This document shows positions 34,163 to 42,968 of a DNA stretch of 64,000 nucleotides, in pieces. The stretch lies in assembly GCA_963749825.1 (NCBI GenBank), contig CAVVOI010000015.1:62001-126000 (forward strand). Reading direction: 5' to 3'. Every line of letters starts with the position of its first letter. Positions within the stretch are counted from its first letter, which is position 1. Source of the stretch: UBA11865 sp963749825. Its GTDB lineage: Bacteria; Chloroflexota; Anaerolineae; Promineifilales; Promineifilaceae. Below the pieces are notes generated by a model, which was not told the DNA's origin, did not search any database, and saw nothing but the letters and a program-made list of their open reading frames with translations. The position numbers and the translations under genes were made by a program.

Positions 34163-34699
34163 TCAGCGGCTTGACTCTGCATCTTTCTCCAGAGACTCCA
34201 GCGCCACTAGGATGCCATGGGCCCCGGGGTTAACTTTGCGGGGCGAAATATAGCTCCACTGGATAATCCCCTCAGGATCGACCACGAACAGAGCTCGCTC
34301 GCTTAGACCGTCACGTTTGTTTAATACACCATACTTGTTGGCGACATCTCCGGCCGGATTATCATCGGCCAGCAAAGGGAATTTCAACTTCAGGGATTCA
34401 GCGAAGGCCTGGTGGGAGGCGGCATCGTCCACCGAGATGCCCAGAAGCTGAGCGTTGTGTTCTTCGAATAGATGTAAGGCTTCATTGTAAAGGGCAAGCT
34501 GATTGCTGCAAACGCTACTATCGTCGGCTGGGTAGAATACTAATACCACCGGCCGTCCCTGAAGGTCGCTCAGATTTATGATCTTCCCATTTGACGCTAC
34601 CAGAGAAAAGTCTGGCGCGGCCGAGCCTGTGGACAACAATTGGATATGCTCTTTACTCTTTCCGTTTCGTCTGAATAGATTTTCGATTTTTATTTTCAA
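34163..34699 (-). CDS. Peroxiredoxin (AhpC/TSA, Bcp-like)
   Basis: A ~178-residue thiol peroxidase. The peroxidatic site reads VLVFYPADDSSVCSNQLALY, with Cys in the PxxxSxxC position, and APDFSLVASNGK is the family start. LLADDNPAGDVANKYGV and RALFVVDPEGIIQWSYISP are typical of Bcp/AhpE members. It reduces hydroperoxides with thioredoxin-type partners. The start is a TTG as read (no ATG nearby), so the N-terminus is uncertain. It lies 26 bases upstream of the DsbA-NhaA gene and is likely co-transcribed with it. Confidence 0.85.
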   Translation of the reverse strand: MKIKIENLFRRNGKSKEHIQLLSTGSAAPDFSLVASNGKIINLSDLQGRPVVLVFYPADDSSVCSNQLALYNEALHLFEEHNAQLLGISVDDAASHQAFAESLKLKFPLLADDNPAGDVANKYGVLNKRDGLSERALFVVDPEGIIQWSYISPRKVNPGAHGILVALESLEKDAESSR

Positions 34700-34892
34700 A
34701 TTCCGGCTTTTGATTATGGATTGACGATTTATTTGCAGGTATCCTGCATCAGCGCCACCTAGCTAATATTATCAGATTGAATAGATTCGGGAACCTAAGG
34801 GTATCTATCTTAGCAAACGTTTATAAGATTTTCGTTTATGTATAGCAACATAAGTCAAACTATTGGCTTCGCCTTTTGTTTGCCACTTAGTG

Positions 34893-35312
34893 TTAGGTCG
34901 CCCTCATCCTGTTGTTGCTGGCATTGTGTTCGACTTCAGCCAGTCCCAGTAATTCCATTACCGGCGGGTCGTAATTAGCAAAACGGCCGCGATAGCCTTT
35001 CCTCAGCCCATACCAACCGCCGACGAGGTTTTCCGGAGAACGAGCCCAGGCTTTTACCGTCCCTTCTTTGGCAGGCTTCTGTTCATCAGCGTTGCCCAAG
35101 GGCATCCAATCGCCAAATTCCTTCAGCATCGTATGCCAGTCATCCAAACAACGCCACTGGTAGCTGAGTTTGGTTTTGCCAACGACACATACTTGGGCTG
35201 GTGGATCAGCCGTATCGTCATGATAAACCAGGTATTCTGATTTTCCCGGCGGTGTTTTCAGGATCCATGGTTCTTCCTTGCTTCCCTTGCCTTTCGTTAC
35301 ATCATCTGCCAT
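34893..35312 (-). CDS. Conserved hypothetical protein
   Basis: A 139-residue soluble protein without signal or membrane segments. It is rich in Trp, Lys and Gly: GSKEEPWILKTPPGKSEYLV near the start, YQWRCLDDWHTMLKEFGDWM in the middle, and LVGGWYGLRKGYRGRFANYD toward the end. The pattern resembles small proteins of unknown function found in actinomycetes and Chloroflexota, but I cannot name the family. ATG at 35312 is the only good start. Flanking gaps are about 190 bases on both sides, so it is probably transcribed alone. Confidence 0.7.
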   Translation of the reverse strand: MADDVTKGKGSKEEPWILKTPPGKSEYLVYHDDTADPPAQVCVVGKTKLSYQWRCLDDWHTMLKEFGDWMPLGNADEQKPAKEGTVKAWARSPENLVGGWYGLRKGYRGRFANYDPPVMELLGLAEVEHNASNNRMRAT

Positions 35313-35497
35313 GTGTTAACTTCTCGTATGATATGTATGTCACTGAGATAGATTTCTTTCATCTCAGTTGACTCAAAATAAATCCCTGGCAAGCTGTATA
35401 AAACTGAACAGCACAAGAGGCATAACGCTGTCTCCTTGACGGAATTAGGTACAGGCGACGAAGAGGCTGCAAGTAATCGCCCACCATGCGGTTCACT

Positions 35498-37018
35498 TCA
35501 CTCTCCTTCCATAGCGATCAAGGGTGTATTAGATAGATTCGTTGACCAGTTCTCAGCCGACTGACCAATGAATTTAATCAGCTTGGCAAAGATTAATCCG
35601 TGTAGTGGGTAGATTCCATACCAATATATTAGGCCGGACAGCCCCTTGGGCGCAAAATAAGCTGTCTGCGATAATTCCGTCTTTCCATCTTTGGCTTCAT
35701 TTACTTCAAATTGCAGCCAGCCCCGGCCGGGCAGTCGCATCTCTGCCCTTAGCCGGAGTAACCGAGATGGCTGAATCTTTTCAACGCGCCAGAAATCAAC
35801 AGCTTCCCCTTCGCGCAATTCGTTAGGGGGGCGCCGGCCGCGGCGCATGCCAACACCTCCCACCAGGCGGTCAATCACTCCTCTTATTTGCCACAGCCAA
35901 TTGTACGATGGCCAACCACGCTCACCGCCTAAACCGGAAAAGACCTGGAAGACCATCTCTGGCTTAGCATTCACAATCATCTGCCGTCGCTCGATCAACA
36001 TGCCCTGCTCTTGGGTTAGGTAGACTGGTCTAATATCACCCTTGCTGGAAGCCAAAGCATCGCTCCACAGGGTTTCGATCTGGCCATCTTCAACGCGTTT
36101 GAGGGCTAATTTAACCGCAGTTTCGTAATCAAGCGGTTCAATATCAGGAAACATTTTGCGAGCCGTCTTGTCACGCACCACCAACTTATACCGTAAACCT
36201 TTGATGAGCGGCCGGGCGATACTTGCCGGAATCGGCGTGACCCAGTGAGCCCAATAAGAAGAAAGACGTGGTGTTAGAACTGGCACCGAAATGATGAACC
36301 GGCGCAGGCCACGTATTCTGGCATAGCCTTTCATCATCTCGGCATAGGTGAGAACGTCTGCACCGCCAATTTCGACGATTTCACCTGCGCTTTCCGGTAC
36401 ATCGATGGCCGCCACCAGATAGCTTAAAACGTCTCGAATGGCGATTGGATGAGAGCGTACAAATACCCAACGGGGACAGATCATTACTGGCAAGCGCTCG
36501 GTTAAATGGCGAACCATCTCGAATGAAAGACTACCAGAACCCACAATCATTCCGGCACGAAATTCAGTTACTGGGATGCCAGCCTGGCGTAACGCCGCCC
36601 CGGTCTCCTGGCGCGACTGCAGGTGTTCCGATAATTCGCCTTCAGGATCGCCGAGACCACCTAAATAAATGATGCGATTCACGCCAGCTGCCTTGGCCGT
36701 ATTGGCGAAATTCTGAGCTGCTTGAATATCTCGCTGGCTGAATTCAGAGCTATCCCGCATGCTGTGAATGAGGTAGTAGGCGATCTCTATCTCGTCCAAC
36801 TCACCGGTTAAACTTTCCGGCCGCAGAACATCACCTATAGCGATTTCCACCTGTCCATACCAGGAACGGCTTTGAAGTCGCTGCGGCTCTCCACGTACCA
36901 ACACACGAACTCGGTAACCCGCCTCTAGTAGGCGAGGCACCAATCGGCCGCCAACGTAACCGGTAACACCCGTTACAAGAACGCGAGCCCCTACTCGATA
37001 AATTTCCTGGTCAGCCAT
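35498..37018 (-). CDS. SDR-type NAD(P)-binding protein with DUF2867 domain
   Basis: A ~506-residue two-domain protein. The N-terminal ~290 residues are an atypical SDR: VLVTGVTGYVGGRLVPRLLE (glycine-rich loop), IAYYLIHSMRDSSEFSQRDI and RIIYLGGLGDPEGELSEHL. The C-terminal ~160 residues match DUF2867 (MVFQVFSGLGGERGWPSYNW, LREGEAVDFWRVEKIQPSRL, LSQTAYFAPKGLSGLIYWYG). Members are proposed to work on lipids or quinone-like molecules, but no reaction is established here. ATG at 37018 is preferred with GGAG eight bases upstream. It is monocistronic as far as can be seen. Confidence 0.85.
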   Translation of the reverse strand: MADQEIYRVGARVLVTGVTGYVGGRLVPRLLEAGYRVRVLVRGEPQRLQSRSWYGQVEIAIGDVLRPESLTGELDEIEIAYYLIHSMRDSSEFSQRDIQAAQNFANTAKAAGVNRIIYLGGLGDPEGELSEHLQSRQETGAALRQAGIPVTEFRAGMIVGSGSLSFEMVRHLTERLPVMICPRWVFVRSHPIAIRDVLSYLVAAIDVPESAGEIVEIGGADVLTYAEMMKGYARIRGLRRFIISVPVLTPRLSSYWAHWVTPIPASIARPLIKGLRYKLVVRDKTARKMFPDIEPLDYETAVKLALKRVEDGQIETLWSDALASSKGDIRPVYLTQEQGMLIERRQMIVNAKPEMVFQVFSGLGGERGWPSYNWLWQIRGVIDRLVGGVGMRRGRRPPNELREGEAVDFWRVEKIQPSRLLRLRAEMRLPGRGWLQFEVNEAKDGKTELSQTAYFAPKGLSGLIYWYGIYPLHGLIFAKLIKFIGQSAENWSTNLSNTPLIAMEGE

Positions 37019-37057
37019 ACAAACTTTCTCCCACAGCCTTGCGGTAACGTTGAACAC

Positions 37058-37856
37058 AACCTTCTAATGGATCTGTATATAAATTGCACAACATTTGTTC
37101 AATTATAGGTCAAAAACACAGAGTTGTCCAGGAATTACGTTACGAAAAGCGATCGCGCCACGAAAATGCATTGCAGCGGCACAAACATTAAAAAACTAGA
37201 CAATATATTGACAAACGTTATTCAGTAATAACATGAATATCACTTAATGTAAATTTTTATTTGTCGGAGTTAGTGATGTTTTTTCCAAAGGCAAGCGGTT
37301 CAAATTTAATGGGGCAAAAGATCGTTTTTCCAGAGGACTTGACCGCCATGGAAAAGTTTTATGGCGTTCAGAAGGCGCCTACTCATCTGAGAAGGCACAG
37401 GAGTTAGAAGTTGCCATACATCACGCCCAGAATTCTGGTCTAGCATCTTTTTTTAACAACGAGAGCATCAGCTCCTAGTTCGATCGGAATTTGGCAAATA
37501 GCGTGTATTCAGGAATGTTTTTTTATAGCTACGTTCAAAACGAAAGATCCTGAAACCCATCGTTTTAGCATTGATGGAGGCGGCTTTCAGGAAAGGCTAC
37601 GATACGCTTGTCGTGACTGCCTGGGCGGAACATCATTATTTTGGCAAAGATGAATTGGCTGACGCTGCCCCTTCACTCAAGACAATTGAAGATGCATTAG
37701 AAATTGTATTCGTATAGCGCCGGGCGCTCAGCCAGAAACCTGCCACCCATGAACCGGGGAATATTAATACAAAAGGATATGTTGTATCCTTCGAAGCAAA
37801 TGATGCAACATCGCCGCTACTCGTTCCGAATGTACCAGCTATGCGCCGAGGCCAAA
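37058..37856. other. Decayed ~800-bp region with short open frames, no intact gene
   Basis: The plus strand has two short open stretches that look like gene pieces. One is at about 37262-37479, without a start codon, running GVSDVFSKGKRFKFNGAKDR to a stop. The other is 37574-37717, 47 codons from ATG, reading MEAAFRKGYDTLVVTAWAEH then HYFGKDELADAAPSLKTIED. I do not recognise either. Stops in all frames between them suggest decay after a loss event. No terminator or strong promoter was found. Confidence 0.45.
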
Positions 37857-38876
37857 TCAATCACCAGATATTTCCGTCCAGAATGCGTCCAATGCTGCCT
37901 TTGTTTCCTCTGGCTGCTCCCAGTGCGGAAGTCCTAACGTTGGGGCAACACGAACCGCTTTTACCAACTCGTTTTTGAGCAGCAATTCAGGCAGGAGATC
38001 GAAGCCTACGTAGAAATCCTGATCGTATAGAATGAGGGTCGGCACGCTTAGATCAACATACAATTCATGTAAAGCATCCCGGGTAAAAAGTTGGCCGCTG
38101 AGAAAATATAGCGGAACGTTCATAGCCCCTGGCTGGTGTGCGGTGGCATAACCATATTCCACTAACTCATCAGGTATATTACCCACAAAGCTCTTGCCGA
38201 GATAAAAGCGCAGGCTCATTCTTGAGGCGATTAGGTCGTACAGCGCTTGAGACCAAATAGGATTTGCCAGCAGGCTGTAGAGGGACTTGCTGGTCCCACG
38301 CTGACTGGCCTGTTCCGTTGCTCGACCACTTGAGCGACGAGTGAAACCGCTAGGTGAGATCATCGTCAGGGATCGAAATTGCTCCGGTGCCCTACGCGCA
38401 GCCCGGGCAGAAAACTCGCTACTCAAGGAAAGGGCGATCACATCGGCGGGTTCGCCGACCACCTCGTTTAGGAAATCGCCAAGGACATTTGAGAAGAATT
38501 CTGGTGTGTATGTACGCGCTTGCTTGTCTGAAAAACCGTAACCGGGCAAATCAAGGGCGTAAACCGGCCGATTTTGACGGTACATCTCAAATATGGGCTT
38601 CATCTCCAGCGCGCTAGCCGCAGCATTAACGCTGTGTATCAACACTAGTGGCTGACCTGTAGATTGCTCGCCAACATAGGCACTCATTTGACCCACTTCC
38701 GAAAGCTCCGCTTCACGGATCTCTGCGTTGATTGCTTTAGGAAGAGGTACTTCATGGTTGATAACCAGCCGGCTATAGGCTATACCGACAGCGGCAGCCG
38801 TAGCTAGCCCACCAATTACGACCGCTCCACCTCGGGCCAGGCCGCTAACCAAACTTTGTTTCGGTTTTGTTTGCAT
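37857..38876 (-). CDS. Alpha/beta hydrolase with N-terminal membrane anchor
   Basis: A ~339-residue serine hydrolase. After KPKQSLVSGLAR comes a hydrophobic segment GGAVVIGGLATAAAVGIAY (about residues 14-32) that may anchor it. The alpha/beta-hydrolase core follows: PLVLIHSVNAAASALEMKPI (oxyanion HS strand), VYALDLPGYGFSD, the nucleophile elbow as ALSLSSEFSARAARR (S-x-S-S instead of the standard GxSxG), and a late LPHWEQPEE His. The Asp is likely in LILYDQDFYVG. The missing Gly before the nucleophile makes its activity uncertain. ATG at 38876 has AAGGAG six bases upstream. A candidate -10 (TATAAT) lies at 38907-38912. Confidence 0.8.
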   Translation of the reverse strand: MQTKPKQSLVSGLARGGAVVIGGLATAAAVGIAYSRLVINHEVPLPKAINAEIREAELSEVGQMSAYVGEQSTGQPLVLIHSVNAAASALEMKPIFEMYRQNRPVYALDLPGYGFSDKQARTYTPEFFSNVLGDFLNEVVGEPADVIALSLSSEFSARAARRAPEQFRSLTMISPSGFTRRSSGRATEQASQRGTSKSLYSLLANPIWSQALYDLIASRMSLRFYLGKSFVGNIPDELVEYGYATAHQPGAMNVPLYFLSGQLFTRDALHELYVDLSVPTLILYDQDFYVGFDLLPELLLKNELVKAVRVAPTLGLPHWEQPEETKAALDAFWTEISGD

Positions 38877-38917
38877 TGACAGCTCCTTCACGTCTTTCGT
38901 CACAAAATTATATCATG

Positions 38918-38937
38918 GCCTGTCTCCTCGAACAGGC
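38918..38937. terminator. Possible weak terminator hairpin
   Basis: GCCTGT (38918-38923) pairs with ACAGGC (38932-38937) around an 8-base loop, between the small membrane-protein genes and the hydrolase. On the minus strand it is followed by an AT-rich run with TTTT. The short stem makes it a weak call. Confidence 0.3.
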
Positions 38938-38976
38938 GGACCATCAAAATTAAGAGATCTTCAGACAAAGGCTTCG

Positions 38977-39087
38977 TTAGGTATCTTTACGCTTATCTCG
39001 CCTATCTAAAATCGCAGCCAAGGCCAGGGGACCGACTGCTAATAGGAAAGCGATTAAGCCCCAAGCAAATATCAAGGTATCATTCAT
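38977..39087 (-). CDS. Small single-pass membrane protein (36 aa)
   Basis: A 36-residue protein whose ATG at 39087 lies inside the end of the preceding small gene (8-base overlap), indicating translational coupling. It has one membrane segment (LIFAWGLIAFLLAVGPLALA) and a charged tail (DRRDKRKDT). GGGAAAGGG upstream serves as ribosome site. Function unknown; the tight overlap suggests a two-subunit small membrane complex. Confidence 0.55.
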   Translation of the reverse strand: MNDTLIFAWGLIAFLLAVGPLALAAILDRRDKRKDT

Positions 39088-39262
39088 TGTTCCCTTTCCC
39101 TGAGAATATAAAGGCTCCGAAACTGAAGATAGAGGGCACCCAAATACCGACGAAAATCCCTTGTTCATGGGAGCCAGCGAACCAAAGGTATACGGAAAGA
39201 ACAAATGATAGAGCTGCCGCTACCAGAATAGAGGCTTTGGCAACTCGCATTCTTGAGCTCAT
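39080..39262 (-). CDS. Small two-pass membrane protein (60 aa)
   Basis: A 60-residue protein with two hydrophobic segments: VAKASILVAAALSFVLSVYL (about 7-26) and GIFVGIWVPSIFSFGAFIF (about 36-54). Short proteins with this EQGIFVGIWVPSI pattern occur in several phyla, from memory, with no assigned function. It overlaps the 36-residue gene downstream. It lies upstream of the carH promoter region, on the opposite strand. Confidence 0.6.
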   Translation of the reverse strand: MSSRMRVAKASILVAAALSFVLSVYLWFAGSHEQGIFVGIWVPSIFSFGAFIFSGKGNNE

Positions 39263-39684
39263 AGTTTTCTACGCCTTAAATAACGTTTGATTGACAAGGG
39301 ATTCGCTTTTGAAAAAAGGTAAACTTTGAAACCCTTTTCCCGAATGAATTCAAACCACACGTATCTGAGAATTCGTAGATAATTATAATCACGTTTTTAG
39401 CAGTATGTCAAATATTTGTATAATTAATAAAATAAAATTGCATAATATCAAGTTAGCAGTTTTTAACATTGATGGTTTCGTCTGCTGGAATTCTTTTTTA
39501 CGAGGCAGTAAGTGGTTTTGGTCTGGCAAATCTCCGGTCGACAGGCTCGATACGATATCTTAACAATACAATACTTATACAAACTATTGACAAAATTCTT
39601 GCTGAGTGCTATTATTTATCTAAAAAATTATTGAAATGGCTTGATTTTAAGAAAAGATTGTGTATTTAATGGTGTAAGTTCAAA
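39263..39684. other. Intergenic region holding the carH promoter
   Basis: About 420 bases, very AT-rich in the middle. The left part shows no gene on either strand. The right part (39561-39615) contains the carH promoter and its phased repeats, listed separately. A direct plus-strand open frame exists but has no ribosome site. Confidence 0.5.
39564..39615 (+). promoter_or_regulatory. carH promoter with 11-bp-phased CarH-type operator repeats
   Basis: TTGACA (39587-39592), a 17-base spacer, and TATTAT (39610-39615) form a good sigma-70 promoter. ACA triplets occur at 39568, 39579 and 39590, exactly 11 bp apart. The second lies in TTATACAA, a perfect match to the nTnTACAn unit known for Thermus CarH; the third is inside the -35. 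The arrangement nearly repeats the crtB promoter (TATACAAA...TTGACAAA). Autorepression by the downstream gene's product is inferred. Confidence 0.68.
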
Positions 39685-41034
39685 ATGGAACGACAAAAAG
39701 GAATAACGAACGACGGGATGCCAATATTTAATATTAAAGCAGTTGTCAAGGATACTGGCCTCAATCCGGCAACAATCCGTGCCTGGGAACGACGCTATGG
39801 TCTGCCAACTCCTCACCGGACTGAAGGGGGACATCGCCAATATTCAAGGCGCGATATTGAAACTCTAAAGTGGTTAATTGCCCGGCAAGATGAGGGGATG
39901 TCTATTAGCCATGCCATTGAGTTATGGCAATCCTACGTTGAGAAGGGAAAAGATCCACTTAGAAGTAAATCGCTGGCCGTTCCCGAACCTGTCCATCGTT
40001 CAGCTCTGAAAGTTTTTGGAGAGCGGGTCGAAGAGTTACGAGAGGCCTGGATTTCCTCTTGTCTAGCCTTTGATAGACAAAAGGCTGAACGGGTTTTGTC
40101 CGAGGCTTTTGCCTTATTTTCCCCCGATATCGTTGGCATTGAGATCTTACAGAAAGGATTAGCTGAGATTGGGCGAGGCTGGTACGAAGGCGATGTGACT
40201 GTACAGCAAGAGCATTTTGCATCGGCTTTAAGCGTGCAGCGGATAGAGACGTTGATCGCTGCTGCTCCGCCGCCTACACGCAAGGAGCGAATTATAGTTG
40301 CTACTGCACCGGGCGATTATCATATCTTCAGTCCACTTTTCTTGACCTATTTGCTCCGCCGTCAAGGCTGGGATGTGATTTATTTAGGCGCAAATGTCCC
40401 AGCCGCAGAATTGGAAGCAACTATCGATCAGGTTCAACCAAACCTGGTCATTATTTCCGCTCAACTATTGCACACAGCGGCCGCTTTGAAAGAAGTGATC
40501 TTGTCTGTGCAAAACCGCGATGTGATGGTGGCTTATGGGGGGCTTGTCTTCAACGAGATGCCCGAATTACGGCAACTGGTGCCAGGTCATTTTTTGGGCC
40601 AAACGCTGGAAGGAGCGGTAGATAGGGCTGCCCAGTTAATAGTCCACCGGCCGACAGCGGGTCCAAGGCAAGAAACAACCGATGCTTATTTGAATGCTTT
40701 GACCCAATACACCGAACGACGTTCCCTGGTTGAGTCCTACATATGGGGTGCCTTTATCGTAACCAACAGATCAACTGAACACTTGACTGATATTAATGAT
40801 AACGTAGCTGAAGCAATTATCGCTGCTCTGAAGTTGGGCGATATCGGGCTTCTAAAAACCGATTTTAGATGGATTGAAAATTTGCTTATGGGCTATCGTC
40901 TACCAGAAGCGTGGCTTCGAAATTATATGCTGGCCTACTATCAAGCAGTTAAAATACATCTGGGCGATTCGGCCAAGATGCTCGGCGACTGGTTCGCTAG
41001 CCTAGTTGCCGAACAAAGTGAAGAACAATCATAG
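39685..41034 (+). CDS. carH: CarH/LitR-like MerR-family B12-dependent photoreceptor repressor
   Basis: A 449-residue regulator. Residues 13-80 are a MerR DNA-binding domain (FNIKAVVKDTGLNPATIRAW, GLPTPHRTEGGHRQYSRRDI). Residues ~110-200 form the cobalamin cap with the Wx9EH motif of light sensors (Trp166, Glu176-His177 in GWYEGDVTVQQEHFA). Residues 203-330 are a B12-binding Rossmann domain with DYH (His213) as the axial ligand. In Thermus CarH, adenosylcobalamin binding makes a DNA-binding tetramer in the dark and light breaks it. All needed residues are present, except the usual Gly after the axial His motif is Ser. An extra ~115-residue helical tail (after 335) is not in the standard CarH. 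It heads the light-response locus. Confidence 0.88.
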   Translation: MERQKGITNDGMPIFNIKAVVKDTGLNPATIRAWERRYGLPTPHRTEGGHRQYSRRDIETLKWLIARQDEGMSISHAIELWQSYVEKGKDPLRSKSLAVPEPVHRSALKVFGERVEELREAWISSCLAFDRQKAERVLSEAFALFSPDIVGIEILQKGLAEIGRGWYEGDVTVQQEHFASALSVQRIETLIAAAPPPTRKERIIVATAPGDYHIFSPLFLTYLLRRQGWDVIYLGANVPAAELEATIDQVQPNLVIISAQLLHTAAALKEVILSVQNRDVMVAYGGLVFNEMPELRQLVPGHFLGQTLEGAVDRAAQLIVHRPTAGPRQETTDAYLNALTQYTERRSLVESYIWGAFIVTNRSTEHLTDINDNVAEAIIAALKLGDIGLLKTDFRWIENLLMGYRLPEAWLRNYMLAYYQAVKIHLGDSAKMLGDWFASLVAEQSEEQS

Positions 41035-41051
41035 TCCTGATAGGAGTGGAA

Positions 41052-41831
41052 ATGAGTAAGGATATTATTCGGCAAATTCTGGTTGTATTGGCAACTCTGG
41101 CGACCATTGGCGTCAATGTACTGGCCAGTGCTTTACCACTGAATGGCCAGACCACCGGTGAGTTATCTGACCGTTTCGATGTTTTTTTCGTGCCGGCCGG
41201 TTATGTTTTTTCTATCTGGGGATTGATTTACCTGGGTTTGCTGGCCTATTCCGTTTTCCAGGCCCTGCCAGCACAAGCTAAGGATGCCAAGTTGAGAAGC
41301 ATTGGCTATCTATATGTACTATCTGCCGTGGCCAATATCACTTGGATATTTTTATGGCACTATGAGTTCTTTCCCTTTTCCGTGTTGGCCATGTTGGCCC
41401 TATTGGGGTTGCTCATCGGTATTTATCTACGTTTAGATATTGGGCGGGCGATTGTTTCAGCGACCATGCGATGGTTTGTTCATATCCCATTCAGTATTTA
41501 CCTGGGCTGGATTACCGTCGCCACCATCGCCAATATCACTTCTGTGCTTTATTATTTAGACTGGGGAGGTTGGGGCATTAGCCCGGAAGCGTGGACCGTG
41601 ATAATGCTCATTGCCGCCGTGGTCATAGGCTCGGCAGTAAGTTTTACGAGAGGTGATGTGGCCTATGCGGCCGTCCTGATCTGGGCCTTCGCTGGTATCG
41701 CTATCAAGCATGAAGACACGGCAATCGTAGCCACATCTGCTTGGCTAGCAGCGGCGATCACTGCGGTTTTCATGATCGTTGGCGCCTACCGTCATCGCCA
41801 ACAGAACAAGAATCTAGCCCCAATCACATAA
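41052..41831 (+). CDS. TspO/MBR family membrane protein
   Basis: A ~259-residue protein with six to eight hydrophobic segments. Typical features are the VFFVPAGYVFSIWGLIYLGL stretch (Pro and Trp of the first TspO helices), SAVANITWIFLWHYE, and IYLGWITVATIANITSVLYY. TspO proteins bind tetrapyrroles and often lie in light-response clusters. It is longer than classical TspO (~160 residues), like the 'tryptophan-rich sensory protein' members of Chloroflexota. ATG at 41052 is chosen because AGGAG lies five bases upstream; a GTG six bases earlier is the alternative. It starts 17 bases after carH, so co-transcription is likely. Confidence 0.82.
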   Translation: MSKDIIRQILVVLATLATIGVNVLASALPLNGQTTGELSDRFDVFFVPAGYVFSIWGLIYLGLLAYSVFQALPAQAKDAKLRSIGYLYVLSAVANITWIFLWHYEFFPFSVLAMLALLGLLIGIYLRLDIGRAIVSATMRWFVHIPFSIYLGWITVATIANITSVLYYLDWGGWGISPEAWTVIMLIAAVVIGSAVSFTRGDVAYAAVLIWAFAGIAIKHEDTAIVATSAWLAAAITAVFMIVGAYRHRQQNKNLAPIT

Positions 41832-41849
41832 TATGGGAACAATGTCAAA

Positions 41850-42347
41850 ATGAAGAAGCTTGAAATGCCTGAGCCAGGTCCTGGACAGGAGTCGGTTTGG
41901 GACTACCCAAGACCGCCAAAACTGGAACTCGCAAATAAACATTTACAAGTAATTTTCAATGGCGAATTGCTGGCCGAAACCTATCGGGCCAAGCGCGTGT
42001 TAGAAACGAGTCACCCACCAGTCTATTATTTTCCGCCTGAAGATATAAAGATGGAATGTTTAAAGCCATCTGAGGGTCGTTCATGGTGCGAGTGGAAAGG
42101 ACAGGCAAGCTATTTTGATGTCGTTATAAGGGACAAGTTGGCAAAACAAGCAGCCTGGACTTATGTAGAGCCAACGCCGTCTTTCAAGGAAATTAAGGAT
42201 CATGTGGCATTCTACTCATGGTCTATGGACAAATGTTTCGTCGATGGCGAGCTGGTCCGGCCGCAACCTGGTAACTTCTATGGTGGATGGATTACGAACG
42301 ATATCTTGGGGCCGTTTAAGGGAGAGCCAGGCACATCGGGCTGGTAA
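41850..42347 (+). CDS. DUF427 family protein
   Basis: A 165-residue protein matching DUF427: YPRPPKLELANKHLQVIFNG, then SHPPVYYFPPEDIKMECL, the WCEWKGQASYFDV strand, and FYSWSMDKCFVDGELVRPQP. The fold is a small beta-barrel; no reaction is established. DUF427 genes often sit beside photolyase and carotenoid genes in bacterial light-response islands (established neighbourhood pattern, from memory). It follows the TspO gene by 18 bases and ends the carH operon. A 158-base gap without a gene follows before the convergent PNPOx-like gene. Confidence 0.85.
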   Translation: MKKLEMPEPGPGQESVWDYPRPPKLELANKHLQVIFNGELLAETYRAKRVLETSHPPVYYFPPEDIKMECLKPSEGRSWCEWKGQASYFDVVIRDKLAKQAAWTYVEPTPSFKEIKDHVAFYSWSMDKCFVDGELVRPQPGNFYGGWITNDILGPFKGEPGTSGW

Positions 42348-42505
42348 CTTTCGGAGGGGGGCTGAGTATGAATCCACGCGAATTACATTCTGGCATGGAC
42401 CATCTTTGCCGGGACGTTAGCCCCGGTTTAATTTGTGGAAATTGGTTGATCTGGTCATTTCTCGGACGCAGTTTGGAATAATGAAGCAATCAGGTTTGCA
42501 GAAAC

Positions 42506-42967
42506 CTAATCAGGGCAACTTTTTTGGATCCGCTCTGGAATTGATGTGGCCATACGATCGCTGAAGTTCCAGGTATGAGAACTTACTGGCTCCAATCGAA
42601 TGGCCACTTCCGGTTGTGATCGGCTAAGTAACTGCTGCGCCAGGGAATTGTCTGTGTTACTGAGATAACGCTTTAGGAGGCGCTCAAGGATTTCCCCGCC
42701 GCGCTCTTGATCAATAGTTGCCAGTGCGCGGCCTCGGACGCCGCAATATGGAGGCTGATCTGAGGCGACTTCAAATGCGCAGCGAGGTTCCTTCATTAAG
42801 TATTTAACCACTCTAGCTTGCTTTGGTGTAGCACAATAAAGACTGCCGTCTTCGAATAAATACCATAACGATAGCACGACGGGCCAACCGGAATCTGAAA
42901 TACATGATAATCGGAGCGGGATGCGTGTTTCTGTCAAATAGCGTTCGAGGGAGACATTGGCGGTCAT
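42506..42967 (-). CDS. Pyridoxamine 5'-phosphate oxidase-like flavin-binding protein
   Basis: A 153-residue protein with the split-barrel flavin fold of PNPOx-like proteins. Features are an N-terminal helix, IPLRLSCISDSGWPVVLSLW, YLFEDGSLYCATPKQARVVK, and PRCAFEVASDQPPYCGVRGR, which matches the FMN-contact strand of this family. The ATG at 42967 is one base after the photolyase TAA, with GGAGG five bases upstream inside the photolyase end. It is therefore coupled to the photolyase. It may provide reduced flavin or act on a product of light stress; this is inference. Confidence 0.82.
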   Translation of the reverse strand: MTANVSLERYLTETRIPLRLSCISDSGWPVVLSLWYLFEDGSLYCATPKQARVVKYLMKEPRCAFEVASDQPPYCGVRGRALATIDQERGGEILERLLKRYLSNTDNSLAQQLLSRSQPEVAIRLEPVSSHTWNFSDRMATSIPERIQKSCPD

Positions 42968-42968
42968 T

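Noticed and set aside
37636..37860. Minus-strand 74-codon open frame
   Set aside because: It has no ribosome site and overlaps plus-strand fragments that look more coding-like.
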